Shown here: piece after piece, positions 45,148 through 57,426 of the stretch
Position numbering within the stretch: the stretch's first letter is position 1
Layout of the letters: every line of letters begins with the position of its first letter
Assembly (NCBI RefSeq): GCF_029407905.1
Contig: NC_073635.1
Span: 35,269,501 to 35,333,500, forward strand
Source of the DNA: Bubalus kerabau
Lineage: Eukaryota > Chordata > Mammalia > Artiodactyla > Bovidae
Length of the DNA stretch: 64,000 nucleotides
Reading direction: 5' to 3'
Notes under the pieces: model-generated
Told to the model about the DNA's origin: nothing
The model's database searches: none
The model's input: only the letters and a program-made list of their open reading frames with translations
Translations under genes and position numbers: made by a program

Positions 45148-47788
45148 AAATAATAATAAAAAATAATACTTATAGGATTGTTGTATGTGCACTAAAATAT
45201 GCTAGTGCATGTAAAGAGGATGTGGGCCTGATAAGTGCCCCAGAAATGGCAGAGGAATTATTTTGTTATTGAAAAACTGTCCTCAGTAAATGAAAGATAT
45301 TTGAGAAGTGCCCCCATGTGGACGTGTCCCACTTTAGCACATGGGTCCCTGCCTGCAGACATGACCTTAAGAGTCAAGGTCAGAGAGCCCCCGTCACCTG
45401 CAAGCTCACTGGTGGCAGTAGTAGCGTCTTTCCGGGGTACAGCTGTGAGAATCCATGCGGTCCAGAGTGCTGTCATAATTCCCATGACCTCCTTTAACAC
45501 CTGACAGGAGAGGACCATATGCTTTATGATCCAAACTGCTTCATTTAGCTGGTGTTCCTGTAATCTGCCCAAATTCACATAGAGAGAGGGAAGTTTGTAA
45601 TTCTCCGAATGTGTACAATTTGTAGTCTGAACTCTACTAATATAATTTGGACTTAAATCTATTGGGCTGGAAATATTGAATTACCTAGTTAGCAACACTA
45701 TTTGTATTTGACTGGTTTAGTTGGTAATCTGGATAAAGTGGGGTTGGAAGCCATCTCCTCCTTTCAGTGGTCCAACTGCCTTTAGAACCATCTTGGTGGT
45801 GTTGGTTATGGGACCACACAGGTGTTGTCTACACCTGATGGTTGCCTAGGAACCCCCTTCTTCAATGACTGTGAACAGATGTGACTGAGTCGTCCCTGGG
45901 TCAGCTGATTAGCTCAGGGCAGGCACCTGAGGCAGGCAAGTCCAAGGACAGTGTTTGTAGATGGACCTGAGTCGCCCAGAAGACACTAGAACTAAGAGCT
46001 GCCCTGTGGTGCCCACACTGTTCTCTTGCCCCACCTTTGTTATCTGACTCCTTCTCCCCATGAAGGACATTCAAAAGCCCTCCCAAATCTTCTTCTTTTA
46101 CTTAAGCTGCTCAGCTCTGATTCTCACAGCAGACTTTTGTAGAATTTATTTTTTAAAAGTATACTTGTATGCTCCAACTTAAGGACACAGATCAGTGTGA
46201 GAGGAGATCGGAAAGTTAAATTGAAGAAATAGTTCATTTAATTTTAAACTTAGATTTACAAAGGGATGACCATATGTTTTTCTGTCTTCTTACATTTTAT
46301 GAAGCGATGTAATTTTCATGGAGCTACAAATCTAGTGCCTGAAATAGATATTGGATAAAATAAAACCAACCATGAACTTTCAATCCAACATTGTAAATGG
46401 TAAAATAATATTGCAAAGCAGACGGCAAAAGTTTAGGTTTAAGATGCAAAGTTAGTTTACCTTAGATCTATTTTCCTGGGGGATGATAATACTATATTTT
46501 TATAACTTCTTAAACTTAGAACAAAGTAAAAGGACACACATTTGTTATTGATAAAAGTTGCTTCTTACTACTTTCAATAGTTTTTTGTTGTTGTTGTTAT
46601 GAAATACTGAATTCACCATGAATAAGTATTTTTAAATATTTGGGGAAATTCTTTCCCCTTGAAGATAAACTGTAAATTCTCACGGTGCCATATGGTGGAG
46701 CTGGTGGACAAAGATTGAGGCACTGTTTTCATTGTTTTGCTGGTTGCTATGTTTGAGATTTTCCTATTTTTTTAACCTCATTTATTACCATGTTAAGTCT
46801 GATAAGTTTCCTATGAAACTTACTATTCGTTTCTGTATTTCTCTTCGAAATTCTTATAGTCTTAGTGGCTTAGTTCTTAAAGAGGTGCAAAAATAAACAA
46901 TAGCCATAATGATGTTTCAATCAGAGATGGTATCTCTTCAAAGAAGGTGGGTTGTAGGACACAGTATACATCCTACAACATCAATGACTATACAGATATT
47001 TGTAAATAAAGATGGAATTTTGTAAGGCCTAACATAATGTCCTATGCTTTAAACAAATGTATATACTTAGGGTGTAGACAATCAGAGAGATTAATTACAT
47101 GTATATTTCATTCATTTACTTTTCCTCAAAGAAAAGAATCAACATTATTCTCAAACTAGCATTTTAATAATTTGAAATCAAAAAGCATTTGTTCAGTTAG
47201 TCTATGGAACAGGGCTCATACAGGCTTATTCAGCTTTGTTTCTTGTAAATTTATTACACTTATACAGTGATAAGAAAAAAATGGGCAGAGTTACACCAGG
47301 TTGTGTGAGAATACGAACACTGATAAAATAATTTTATTTCATACATAGAATTTATAATCTATTTTTTAAAATAACACAAGTTTATAAAAAAGCTAAATTA
47401 AACTGAAAATTAAAATATTCCAGAACAGATTTAAAGACCTGACACAGGAAAATAAGTATTTAGGAACCAATGAATTTTAGGAACATAGATTGGAATATGA
47501 ATAGGAATTTGTGTTATGCAGGAAGAGTAAGAGAACACAGACACTAAAGGAACAGCCATCTGAATGCTTCTGATTATAAATGGAAAGAAAAAATTCTTGC
47601 TTCTTAAAAAATGCTTGATTGAATAATATCGTTCATTGAGTTACTAAAAGCCAAAGGCTACACAAAATGTTTAGATGCATTTAAGGTACTGTAGGCTCAA
47701 GTATACGGGGGTTTCCCAAAACATCTGAAAGTATAAAGACAAATATTTTCCCTCTATAGACAGAACACATGGTTTTTAAAAAAGAGTC
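45148..47788. other. Unique sequence, nothing recognised
   Basis: The longest stretch without ruminant repeats. A frame of 106 codons at 45258-45578 (minus) has no domain or splice support. Short (TTG)n near 46580. Confidence 0.4.
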
Positions 47789-48002
47789 ATCTGTGTTTGT
47801 GCTCAGTCGCTCAATCATGTCTGACTCTTTGCGACCCCATGGACTGTAGCCCCCCAGGCTCCTCTGTCCATGGAGTTTCCCAGGTAAGAATACTGGAGTG
47901 GGTTGCCCTTTCCTTCTTCAGGGGATCTTCCTGAGTCGGGGATTGAACCTGAGTGTCTGCATTGCAGGTGGATTCTTTACCACAGAGCCACTCGGGAAGC
48001 CC
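47789..48002 (-). mobile_element. Bov-tA SINE
   Basis: The plus strand reads gtgctcagtcgctcaatcat through the reversed head agagccactcgggaagcccc. Flanks aaagagtca and agagagtca are a plausible but imperfect duplication. Confidence 0.94.
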
Positions 48003-48262
48003 CTCAAGAGAGTCACATCCAATTAAGTATTATCACTTAATTATAAACTAATTTTTAGCTATACAGCTTAGTATAACATATACACCTGGAGTATTACAGA
48101 GAGACTGTATGTCCCCTGAAGGCACTGGCTCTCACACAATGTTCCAGGATGCCTTGTGTTAGGATCAGGGTATCAGGCAGTGTAATCCTAAATCAATAAA
48201 GGTTAAAGAGAAAATGAATTTTACTAAAAAATTTGCTAAAGGTCATGCTACCAGAAATGTTA

Positions 48263-48778
48263 TGACAAACCTAGACAGCATATTAAAAAGCAGAGACATC
48301 ACTTTGCAACAAAGGTCTGTATAGGCAAAACTATGATTTTTCCCATAGTTGTGTACAGATCTGAGAGTTGGACCATAAAGAAGGCCAAGTGCCCAAGAAT
48401 TGATGGTTTCCAACTGTGGTGCTGGAGAAGACTCTTGAGAGTCCCTTCACTGCAAGGAGATCAAACCAGTCAATCCTAAAGGAAATCAACCCTGAATATT
48501 CATTGGAAGGACTACTGCTGAAGCTGAAGCTCCAGTACTTTGGCTACCTGATGCAAAGAACTGACTCGTTAGAAAAGACCCTGATGCTGGGGAAGATTGA
48601 AGTCAGGAGAAGAGGGAAGAAGAGGATAAGATGGTTGGATGGCATCACCAACTCAATAGGTATGAGTTTGAGCAAGCTCTGGGAGATGGTGAAGGACAGA
48701 GAAGCCTGGTGTGCTGCAGTCCATGGGGTCGCAAAGAGACGGACATGACTTAGCGACTGAACAACAACCACCACCACC
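48263..48778 (+). mobile_element. 5'-truncated BovB LINE with perfect 13-bp TSD
   Basis: Starts in the ORF C-terminus (acaaacctagacagcatatt) and ends gactgaacaacaaccacc. The target duplication accagaaatgtta is perfect at 48250-48262 and 48779-48791. The frame gives NQSILKEINPEYSLEGLLLK and YLMQRTDSLEKTLML. Confidence 0.96.
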
Positions 48779-48781
48779 ACC
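48765..48781. repeat. Short (ACC)n at the BovB tail
   Basis: The BovB tail acaacaac passes into four to five ACC units at the insertion boundary. Confidence 0.85.
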
Positions 48782-48884
48782 AGAAATGTTAGAATGAACC
48801 TAACAAAAAATAACAGGAATCATTTGTAGAAGGTCAGCTGTGCATTCAAAACCCAAGGTTTATAGAAGGTCCATGGTAACCCTG

Positions 48885-49156
48885 TGGAGAAGGCAATGGC
48901 ACCCCACTCCAGTACTTTTGCCTGGAAAATCCCATGGATGGAGGAGCCTGGAGGGCTGCAGTCCATGGGGTCGCTGAGGGTCAGACATGACTGAGCGACT
49001 TCACTTTTACTTTTCACTTTCATGCATTGGAGAAGGAAATGGCAACCCACTCCAGTGTTCTTGCCTGGAGAATCCCAGGGACGGGGGAGCCTGGTGGGCT
49101 GCCGTATATGGGGTCACACAGAGTCGGACACGACTGAAGTGACTTAGCAGTAGCAG
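48885..49156 (+). mobile_element. Bov-A2 SINE with perfect 13-bp TSD
   Basis: Two monomers with the cacttttacttttcacttt linker, ending gcagtagcag. The target duplication catggtaaccctg is perfect at 48872-48884 and 49157-49169. Confidence 0.96.
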
Positions 49157-49321
49157 CATGGTAACCCTGGGCTGCACCTGGCCGTGTCACAAGTGAGAAG
49201 CTTCATCTCCAGAGAGAGGGAGACTGTCATAATGTACCCAGGGTCTTACCCTGAGCCTTGGCTCCCCCTCTGTATGACACCAGTTCTATCCTCTGAACCA
49301 CAGTGCAGATTCAATTTTTAA

Positions 49322-49464
49322 AAATTTTATCTATCTATTTATTTGGTTGTGCTGGGTCTTAGTTGCAGCATGTGGGATCGAGTTCCTCAACTAGGGATTG
49401 AACCCAGGCCTCCTGCACTAGGAGTGATGTCTTAGCCACTGGACTACCAGGGAAGTCCCAAGAT
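49322..49464 (-). mobile_element. CHR-type tRNA-Glu SINE
   Basis: The plus strand reads ttatttggttgtgctgggtc, ctagggattgaacccaggcc, then ggactaccagggaagtccc. Flanks agattcaattttta (49308) and agatttaattttaa (49465) are a plausible diverged duplication. Confidence 0.9.
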
Positions 49465-49781
49465 AGATTTAATTTTAAGCCCTGGATAACTAAGACCGGG
49501 GATGTCATTAGCAAGAGGAGAAACAGATTTGGGAAGAAACAATGAGTTTGGTTTACAAAAAGTATAATTATATTTTTAGCAGGAAGATGAGGTAAGAAAC
49601 ATGTAGGTCATGACATTGCACAAATGCACAAGTGTTTAGCACGCAATGATTCAGCATAAATTACATAGCAGTGAATATCAGTAGACTTTGAAGCTTCAGT
49701 GGGTAAGCTTAACATCAAAGGGTGAAGAGAGACATAATTATAATTGAGCCCTTGGAGTATTTTGTGTGCAGTATTTTGTGT
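49465..49781. other. Unique sequence, nothing recognised
   Basis: No repeat family or exon signal pair seen. The repeated gtattttgtgtg at 49757-49783 may be linked to the adjacent SINE insertion. Confidence 0.35.
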
Positions 49782-49985
49782 GGAGTAGTTGTGTCCAGCT
49801 GTTTGTGACCCCATGGACTGTAGCTGCCCAGCTCTTCTGTCCATGGGATTTCCCAGGCAAGAATACTAGAGTGGGTTGTCCTTTCCTTCTGCAGGGGATC
49901 TTCCCAACCCAGTGATTGAACCCAGGTGTCTTGCATCTCCTGACTTGTAAGTAGCTTCTTTACCGCTAGTGCCACCTATGAAGTC
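49782..49985 (-). mobile_element. Bov-tA SINE
   Basis: The plus strand reads gtagttgtgtccagctgttt through the reversed head ctagtgccacctatgaagtc. Confidence 0.92.
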
Positions 49986-50253
49986 ATAGGAGGAGTGTTT
50001 TAATTGACTCTAAATGTGTTCTTAAAGGGAAAAAAAGGAAGGTGTGGCTGATTCTGAGTAGGGATAGGTACCAGGTACAAGTACAATGTAGGTACCAAGG
50101 TTACTAACACACAGTTGTGCATGCATGCATGAAGGAAGGCTTCACCCAAGAGGTGCCATCTGAGCTGGGCCTCAGAAATGAACAGGAGTTTAGTAGGCCC
50201 ATAAGGTAGTGGGTGAGAGGAGGAGAATCCTAGTCAAAAGAAGTGATTTCTAG

Positions 50254-50415
50254 GGACTTCCCTGGTGGTCCAGTAGCTGGGATTTTGCAATCCCAATGCA
50301 GGGGGCTGGGGTTCGATCCCTGGTTGGGGAACTGGATCCCACATACCACAACAAAGATCAAAGATTCTACATGCCACAACTAAGACCAGAGCAGCCAAAG
50401 AAAGAAAGAAATTCT
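50254..50415 (+). mobile_element. CHR-type tRNA-Glu SINE
   Basis: Head gggacttccctggtggtcca, B-box-like ggggttcgatccctggttgg, the cacataccacaacaaagatc region and an A/G-rich tail (aaagaaagaaagaaa). Confidence 0.92.
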
Positions 50416-51126
50416 AAAAATAAATAATTTCTAAAGCAGTAGTTTTGTAATACTGAGGTCATTAATGATTCTTTAAGGTCAAACTACTAATCTACTGAGT
50501 GTAAAATTCAAGACACAGCTCTAGGCATTGGCCCAGGGTGAAATAAGCCTTCCTGCCTGTTTTGTAGATAAAGTTTGATTGGAACCCTGACCTCCTCATT
50601 CGTTAGCTGCTGTCTCTGATTGTGTCCACACCACAGTTGCAGAAGTGAGTATTTGCAACTGAGACTGTGTATCCAGCAAAGCCTACAGTGCTTACTCTGC
50701 ATGACCCTTTACAGAAGAAGGTTGTCAGCACCTACGATGAGACCACCATTTAGCCTTTTTCTTGGACGCACCACTCCAGGATGGAATTGGTGGAAATGCA
50801 GGACCACATGTAAAGTAGGTTATGACTGTGTATTTTGAAAGTAACAGTCATAATGGTGACATTTAATACCCTAAGTTAAATGAGGCCTCTTACAATAAAA
50901 ATAGGGTGCATATAGGAGACATATCAGCAAAAAATCCAAAGGAATGTCCATGTTTAGGAGCCACGGTCAAGGAGAGACAGTCCCATAAGACTAATAGGAG
51001 AGGAGATGTCAGAAACCCTGGGAAACAGAATGGAGAGAACTCGAAGACTAGAGTGATGAATTCAAGCTGGAGAGCTTCTACTGAGCAAGAAGATTATTGG
51101 ATTTGGGATTAGAAGCTCCTGAGACA
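50416..51126. other. Unique sequence, nothing recognised
   Basis: Frames of 64-72 codons only, without splice or domain support. Confidence 0.4.
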
Positions 51127-51133
51127 TTCCTTC

Positions 51134-51349
51134 GGGCTTCCCTGGTGGCTCAGTGGTAAAGAATTCACCTGCCAATGCAGGAGACACGGTTTTCATCCCT
51201 GGTCTAAGAAGATGCCCTAGAGAAAGAGGTGGCAACCCAATCCAGTATTCTTGTCTGGAAAATCCCATGGATAGAGGAGCCTGATGGGCTATAGTCCATG
51301 GGGATGCAAAGAGGTGAATACAACTGAGTGACTGAACAACAAAAGAAGT
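51134..51349 (+). mobile_element. Bov-tA SINE
   Basis: Head gggcttccctggtggctcag and tail gactgaacaacaaaagaag. Short flanking ttccttc at 51127-51133 and 51350-51356. Confidence 0.94.
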
Positions 51350-51366
51350 TCCTTCAGCTGATGGAG

Positions 51367-51641
51367 CTGCTAAGTTGCTGCTAAGTCACTTCAGTCGTGT
51401 CCGACTCCGTGCGACCCCATAGATGGCAGCCCACCAGGCTTCCCCATCCCTGGGATTCTCCAGGCAAGAACACTGGAGTGGGTTGCCATTTCCTTCTCCA
51501 ATGCATGAAAGTGAAAACTGAAAGTGAAGTCGCTCAGTCATGTCCGACTCTAGCGACCCCATGGACTGCAGCCTGCCAGGCTCCTCCATCCATGGGATTT
51601 TCCGGGCAAGAGTACTGGAGTGGGGTGCCATTGCCTTCTCC
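51367..51641 (-). mobile_element. Bov-A2 SINE with perfect 12-bp TSD
   Basis: Reversed Bov-A2 with two monomers and the gcatgaaagtgaaaactgaa linker. The target duplication cagctgatggag is perfect at 51355-51366 and 51642-51653. Confidence 0.96.
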
Positions 51642-51653
51642 CAGCTGATGGAG

Positions 51654-53891
51654 AGAAGGTCATAAATTCTAGTAACACTTTTCTTCAATGGGAAAAAAAT
51701 GACAATCTCTTCATGGAGCCAAATTTCACAAAGTGCAAAATATTTACATACAATTTTCATTATGTTGTATTACACCTTCTACAAACGGGAATCAGAAGTT
51801 ATTTGTTGGTTCACGCATGATGCATGGTTAGTGAAAAGGTGGGAGCACTCAGCAGTGAGCTCAGAGCCAGACAGTCTACAGAGTCTAGGAATGTCCAAGG
51901 GTGAAAACCAGATCGGGTACAAAGAATGAACTACCAGGCTGGCCTTGGATTCCTCAAACGGCAGCACCTCCGGCAAGAAGACAATGGAACAAAATCTTAA
52001 AACACTGAGGGAATTTAGAATTTCATACCTAGCCAACTATAAATCAAGAGCAAGGATAATAAAGACATTTTCAGACATGCAAGTTCTTGAAAAAATGACC
52101 TGCGAAGTACAGTTTCTCAGGGAACTCTGGAAAATGTCTTCCCCTCCACTGAGAAGTAATCCTAGAGAGAGAAAGTCACAGGACCAAGGAAACAGGACCC
52201 AGATCAGAGCAGAAGTCCAGGGAATTGTCTTGGCAAAAGTAAAAAGAAGTCTGAGGCCAACTGCTGCACAACCAGAATGCCTGGGCTTTTGGAAAAGAAA
52301 CATCCGTAACAACAAACAGCTGAACTTGCCCTTCAGCAGTTACTAACAGCCTAATGCCAGGTACTTGCTGGGGAGAAAACACAAACACACAATACAACGC
52401 GTGTTTAGGATTTCTAGAGTGATGTTACCTCCCTGGTTTCATATACATTCCCTTCTATGCTCTCACAAAAATTTAATGTTATAGAAATTAAGATACAGGA
52501 CAGTGGCTGTATTTCTGTTGTAGAATTTCTTAATTCTTATGTGATTGAAAAATAAGTCATATAATCACTAAGTATTAATAGAAGTCTGGGAATAAGGCCA
52601 TGTGCTTTTTAATGTGTAGTTTTAGTCAATGTCACCCAGGAACTTCCTGGGTGCCCATTCACTTGTCTTCTTAAAGTAATCCTAGAAGAGGTGGTGCTCA
52701 AGGGGAGGTTTCCTGTAGCCCCGGGTCCTGTCCACGGTTAGCTTTATTCTTCCTCTTTCTGAATAAATGGTGGGAAGCAAGATGCTTTAACATCCCTACC
52801 TGAAGTCTGTCCTAGTGACCGCAGGCAGAGTTAACGTCTTATTAATTGTCAAAGAACAGCACCAGCTCCCTCTCTTGGGTTTTACATTGTGATCATGAGG
52901 GATGGCGTGACTGGACCACTGAAAAAAACTGCAAAATGTCACTGCATTCTTTCTCGGTGATCATCCATTGTTGCTAGACATGGAGGTCACGGTAGCTACA
53001 TCCTTTTGACGACTTTGCTGCCAACTTAAAACAGCTAAACATACACATATAAACAAAATATAATTCATAGTCTACAAGTCAGTCATTCAAAGTGAAAACT
53101 TAAGAGTAATCCATACCATAACTGCTAAAATCTGAGAGATTATCTAGTTTTCTTTCTTTAAAGGGCCACGTGTAGAAAAGTTAATAAAAACAGCCAACAT
53201 CAAAAGAAACTTTAGAAAGCATTATGCTATTATTAAATATTCAGAATGTAAATGAAAAGAGAAAAGCTTAATTTTTAATGCTATTGAAGTTTTATCAGAG
53301 ATCATGTAAACCTAGCAGGTTTTGGCCCCAAATCAGGGAGATGCTCTTCAGATATTTAAGGAATTATAATGGGGGAGAGGGGTAAGGAGGGGCTAAAGGC
53401 TAGCATTTAAAAAGTACCTTAAAAAAATTCCTTCTCTAGTCTCAACTGGTGGGTGGTTTGTCCTCCAGAGGACATTTGGTAATTTCTGGGGATAATTTTG
53501 TTTGTCCCCGCTGAGTGGTGTTGCCTCGAGAATTACTCCTGTCTAGTAGGTAAATGCCAGAGATGGCTGCTGAACGAAATATTATCCAGAAGGGTGTTCT
53601 TGATGCTGAAACTGAGAAAGTTTGTTTTCATCCAAGGTCAGATTCATGGGCTCTTCGGTTTGGAAGGGAACTTGGAAAGTAAATACCCCAATCTACCATA
53701 CAGAGTCTCATAATGCTGCAGTCCGATAAGGCAGTATTTTTGAGGTTATAACTGTTAATGTTTGTTTTCTCTGTGTCTGTTTGTTCATATCCACCGTTTG
53801 TATGAAAACACCACCTTTAAGATTGTTTTAAAATGCAGCTCATACCACATAAATGGTCCATCGTTGACTGGCTTTCAATTGATAATCACCG
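51654..53891. other. Unique sequence; unrecognised 133-codon frame
   Basis: The frame at 51945-52346 (plus) has a lysine/arginine-rich, polar peptide (KKTMEQNLKTLREFRISYLA near its start) resembling collagen- or antigen-like nothing I know; no splice signals or Kozak support are clear. Could be a decayed retro-insert or chance. No repeat recognised. Confidence 0.3.
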
Positions 53892-53900
53892 GACCCAGAT

Positions 53901-54023
53901 GGCATCATTGACTCGGTGGACATGAGTTTGAGCAAGGTCCGGGAGTTGGTGATGGACAGGGAAGCCTGGCGTGCTGCAGTCAATGGGGTCACAAAGAGTT
54001 GGACATGACTGAGCAACTGAACT
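53901..54023 (+). mobile_element. Very short BovB 3' end with 9-bp TSD
   Basis: About 120 bp from ggcatcattgactcggtgga to gactgagcaactgaact. Flanks gacccagat at 53892-53900 and 54024-54032 are perfect. Confidence 0.93.
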
Positions 54024-54032
54024 GACCCAGAT

Positions 54033-55572
54033 TTATCCAAGCATTTCCACTTGATGTCTGAAGCTCAGCGTCATGCTCTCTTTAGTATCTAGCCATTGGG
54101 AAGCACTTTGTCAAGCGCTAAAGCTAATTAACATGCCTACATGAAACGTGGGTATTTTTAAATACAGAGTCACAGGCGCTTTACGTGAAGGAAAGGTTTT
54201 TAAGATGAGAACACCTTGGAGTGCACGGCACTGAATGTGTGAAACCTCCCCAAGAGAAATCCTTAAGAACAGAACTTGTTGAAGCTCTGGAATGAAAATT
54301 TTGGTGCGATCTGAACCAGAGTTCTCTGCTAGGTTGCCAAGGATGCAAGAGTAATGCCTTCTATCCTTGGGCTTACATTTCTCATAAACTACTTCAGTCC
54401 TGCCCCTCCACAGAAGTAATTTTTTCCTTAAAAATTTTTTTTAGCTACAACATAGCTGCTGTATTCCTAGGTGAATTCCTGCTGTATTCCTGCCCCACAT
54501 TGAAAAGTTGGCTTTTCATCCCTAGTGACCAGGGGTCTACCCCTCTGTCTTGACCAAGATATGACCATCCAACATTTTCAAATAACTCCAGAGTGTTCCT
54601 TGGCCATGGAAGGGAGCTGCTCACCTAGTGAAAACACTCCGGGGCCTCCATCTGCCTGTCTACAGTTGAAGGTCGGACTAGGGAGTGTTCGAAGTCTCTT
54701 TCCACCCTGAAATTCAATTAAGCCACACAGGAGAGCTTGGGAATGGAAACAGCACAGTCGTCATGCCACAGGAAAATTTAAAGTTGAATTTTAAAAACAG
54801 CACTTGACAGGAGGCAATAGCATCAGATCAACTATTTTTCTTTTTCATTTTCTTATTTTTCCCCCCTTTTTGAGAAGTCTTGATACCAAGGGAACTATCA
54901 GCTGTCCTTATAAAAACAAAGCACAAAAAATAGATTAATTCACTTCAGCTTCCTATTGTTTGAGTCATACTTTGAAAAGTCACTCCTGGGGCACACCCGC
55001 TCTGGACGTCCAGGCAGACATTTTAAAAGGAGGAGATTTTTGGTCCATGAAGTAAGACTACAGATATTCATCTCTGTTCACTAACTGTCTAGACATGGGA
55101 AACATCTGGGAAAAAGACCAGTATTTTCATATAAATTTCCTTCCACGCTTCTTCTAGGCCTTGCTCAGGAAACTGCTTACTGCTGATAAAAATCATCAGA
55201 CTCACAAACTCTTTCCTTTGTGTGCTTATCAGCTCCTTCTTTCTGCTCCTTCCTAATCAATGCAAAAGGGAAAGAATCTTTTTTTTCTAGCTGATCATCT
55301 ATGCAAACACTTTTCTGTGTTCAATGGACTTCTGCTTGTACTTTGAGTTACAAGGCTGTCACTTTCTGAATCTTTCTGAATATGCTCGTTCCATCAAGAT
55401 GGTGTGTTTTTTGTCTGGATGCTGTGGTTCGATTCTGTCTCTAACCTGGTCTTAGCCTGTCTGCATCGTGGACCAGTTACTCCTTGGTGATCTGGTTCTG
55501 CTTTGTCTACAGAGAGCTCCCTGGTCACTCAACCTCACAGTGAGCCCTTACTTCTTCTTTTTTTGGTTTAAT
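54033..55572. other. Unique sequence, nothing recognised
   Basis: No repeat family or exon signal pair seen. Confidence 0.4.
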
Positions 55573-56395
55573 CAACTTTTATTTTGTATTGGGGTATAGC
55601 AGATTAATGCCTGGAAAATCCCATGGATGGAGAAGCCTGGTAGGCTGCAGTCCATGGGGTCGCTAAGAGTCGGATACGACTGAGTGACTTCACTTTCACT
55701 TTCCACTTTCATGCATTGGAGAAGGAAATGGCAACCCACTCCATTGCTTGGAGTTCTTGCTTGGAGAATCCCAGGGACGGGGGAGCCTGGTGGGCTGCCG
55801 TCTATGGGGTCGCACAGAGTCGGACACGACTGAAGTAATGCAGCAGCAGCAGCAGCAGCATAGCTGATTAACAGTGTTGCGATAGTTTCAGGTGGACAGC
55901 AAAGGGATTCAGCCATACATATGCATGTATCTATTCTCCCCTAAACTCCCTTCCCATCCAGGCTGCCACACAGCATTGAGTAGAGCTCCCTATGCTGTAC
56001 AGGAGGTCCTTGTTGGTAATCCATTTTAAATATAGCAGTGTGTACATGTCTATCCCAAACTCCCTAACTATCCCTTCCCCCCATTCTTCCTCTTTGGCAG
56101 CCATAAGTTTGTTCTCTGTGAGTCTCTTTCTGTTTTGTAAGTTCATTTGCATCATTTCTTTTTGGATTCCACAAATAAGGGATGTCATACAATATTTCTC
56201 CTTCTCTGTCTGACTTGCTTCACTTAGTATGGTACTCTCTAGGTCCATCCATGTTGCCTGCACATGGCCTTATATCATTCTTTTTAATGGCTGAGTTATA
56301 GTCCATTGTATATATGTGCCACATCTTTATCCATCCCTCTGTTGATGGACATTGAAATTGCTTCCATGTCTTGAGTTCTGACTTCTTAACCCATA
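55573..56395 (-). mobile_element. L1 3'UTR, antisense, split by a Bov-A2
   Basis: Outside the insert it follows the reverse L1 3'UTR: caacttttattttgtattgg, aacagtgttgcgatagtttc, gagctccctatgctgtacag, tctctaggtccatccatgtt, ggctgagttatagtccattg, ttgatggacattgaaattgc. The frames at 55931-56263 are readings of this relic. Confidence 0.9.
55608..55860 (+). mobile_element. Bov-A2 SINE nested in L1
   Basis: 5'-truncated (starts tgcctggaaaatcccatgga) with both monomers and a (CAG)n tail. Flanks tagcagattaa (55597-55607) and tagctgattaa (55861-55871) match at 10 of 11 bases. Confidence 0.95.
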
Positions 56396-56896
56396 GCAAC
56401 CATTGTTTTAATTAATTGGTCCTGACAGCATGTTTCTCTTGTATTATTAGATTTTTTAAAAAGCTGGATATGTCTTGTTTGCCCAAATAGTTGCAAGAGA
56501 TCAGATCCTACAGTGCATACAAGTGTGTATGCTGCTAAAGATGTTCCATAGATGTGGCTGTTTCCTGGGATATTGTGACTAGTTCTACTGTCTGATGAAT
56601 CTCAGGCTCTTGTCTTTGTCTTTGACATTCACTGCAGTAAATCCATGGAAAGGCGGAAAGACTTAACAATCTGTACATAATCTTTGCCACAATGGATGGC
56701 ATAGCCATTCTCTCCTTGTTCAAGTCCACATGGCAGGATGGCACTTAATGGATTGAACATAATGATATTGATCATGTTGGTTGTGAGTGATTGAACCTCA
56801 CTGTTGGAAAGAGTCTGAGAGATCATCTGGTGAAATAGTTCCTGTTGAAATGGTTATAACAATACACACAGCTGTAAGTCGGTTTCTAAACGCTCT
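56396..56896. other. Unique sequence, nothing recognised
   Basis: No repeat family or exon signal pair seen. Confidence 0.4.
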
Positions 56897-57122
56897 AGGA
56901 AGAGTTGACTCATTGGAAAAGACTCTGATGATGGGAGGGATTGGGAGCAGGAGGAGAAGGAGACGACAGAGGATGAGATGGCTGGATGGCATCCCTGACT
57001 CAATGGATGTGAGTCTGAGTGAACTCTGGGAGTTGGTGATGGACAGGGAGGCCTGGCATGCTGCGATTCATGGGTTCGCAGAGTCGGACATGACCGAGTG
57101 ACTGAACGGAACTGAACTGAAC
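56897..57122 (+). mobile_element. 5'-truncated BovB LINE
   Basis: Starts ggaagagttgactcattgga and ends with the repeated tail actgaacggaactgaactga. The reading HGFAESDMTE is the last of the ORF. Confidence 0.94.
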
Positions 57123-57210
57123 GTGGTTCAGACTAAAAATATCTAGAATTCCTACTTTTGACTAAAATTGCATCAGTTAAGGATGATAACAATGATTATT
57201 TCACCCTCAT

Positions 57211-57416
57211 GTGTGCGTGCTTAGTCGCTTCAGTCCATGAGACCTCATGGACTATAACCTGCCAGGTTCCTCTGTCCATGGGATTCTCCAGGCAAGAATA
57301 CTGGAGTGGACTGCCATTCCCTCCTCCTTCCCAACCTAGGGGTTGAAACCATGTCTCTTCTAGTCTCCTGCATTGGCAGGCACGTTCTTTACCACTAGCA
57401 CCACCTGGGAAGTCCC
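57211..57416 (-). mobile_element. Bov-tA SINE
   Basis: The plus strand reads gtgcgtgcttagtcgcttca through the reversed head tagcaccacctgggaagtcc. A small deletion removes part of the ggggatcttcccaaccc block. Confidence 0.93.
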
Positions 57417-57426
57417 TGAGCAAGTC

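Noticed and set aside
51945..52346. 133-codon polar plus-strand frame as a host gene
   Set aside because: No promoter, Kozak context, splice site or family match; kept only as a remark in the region entry.
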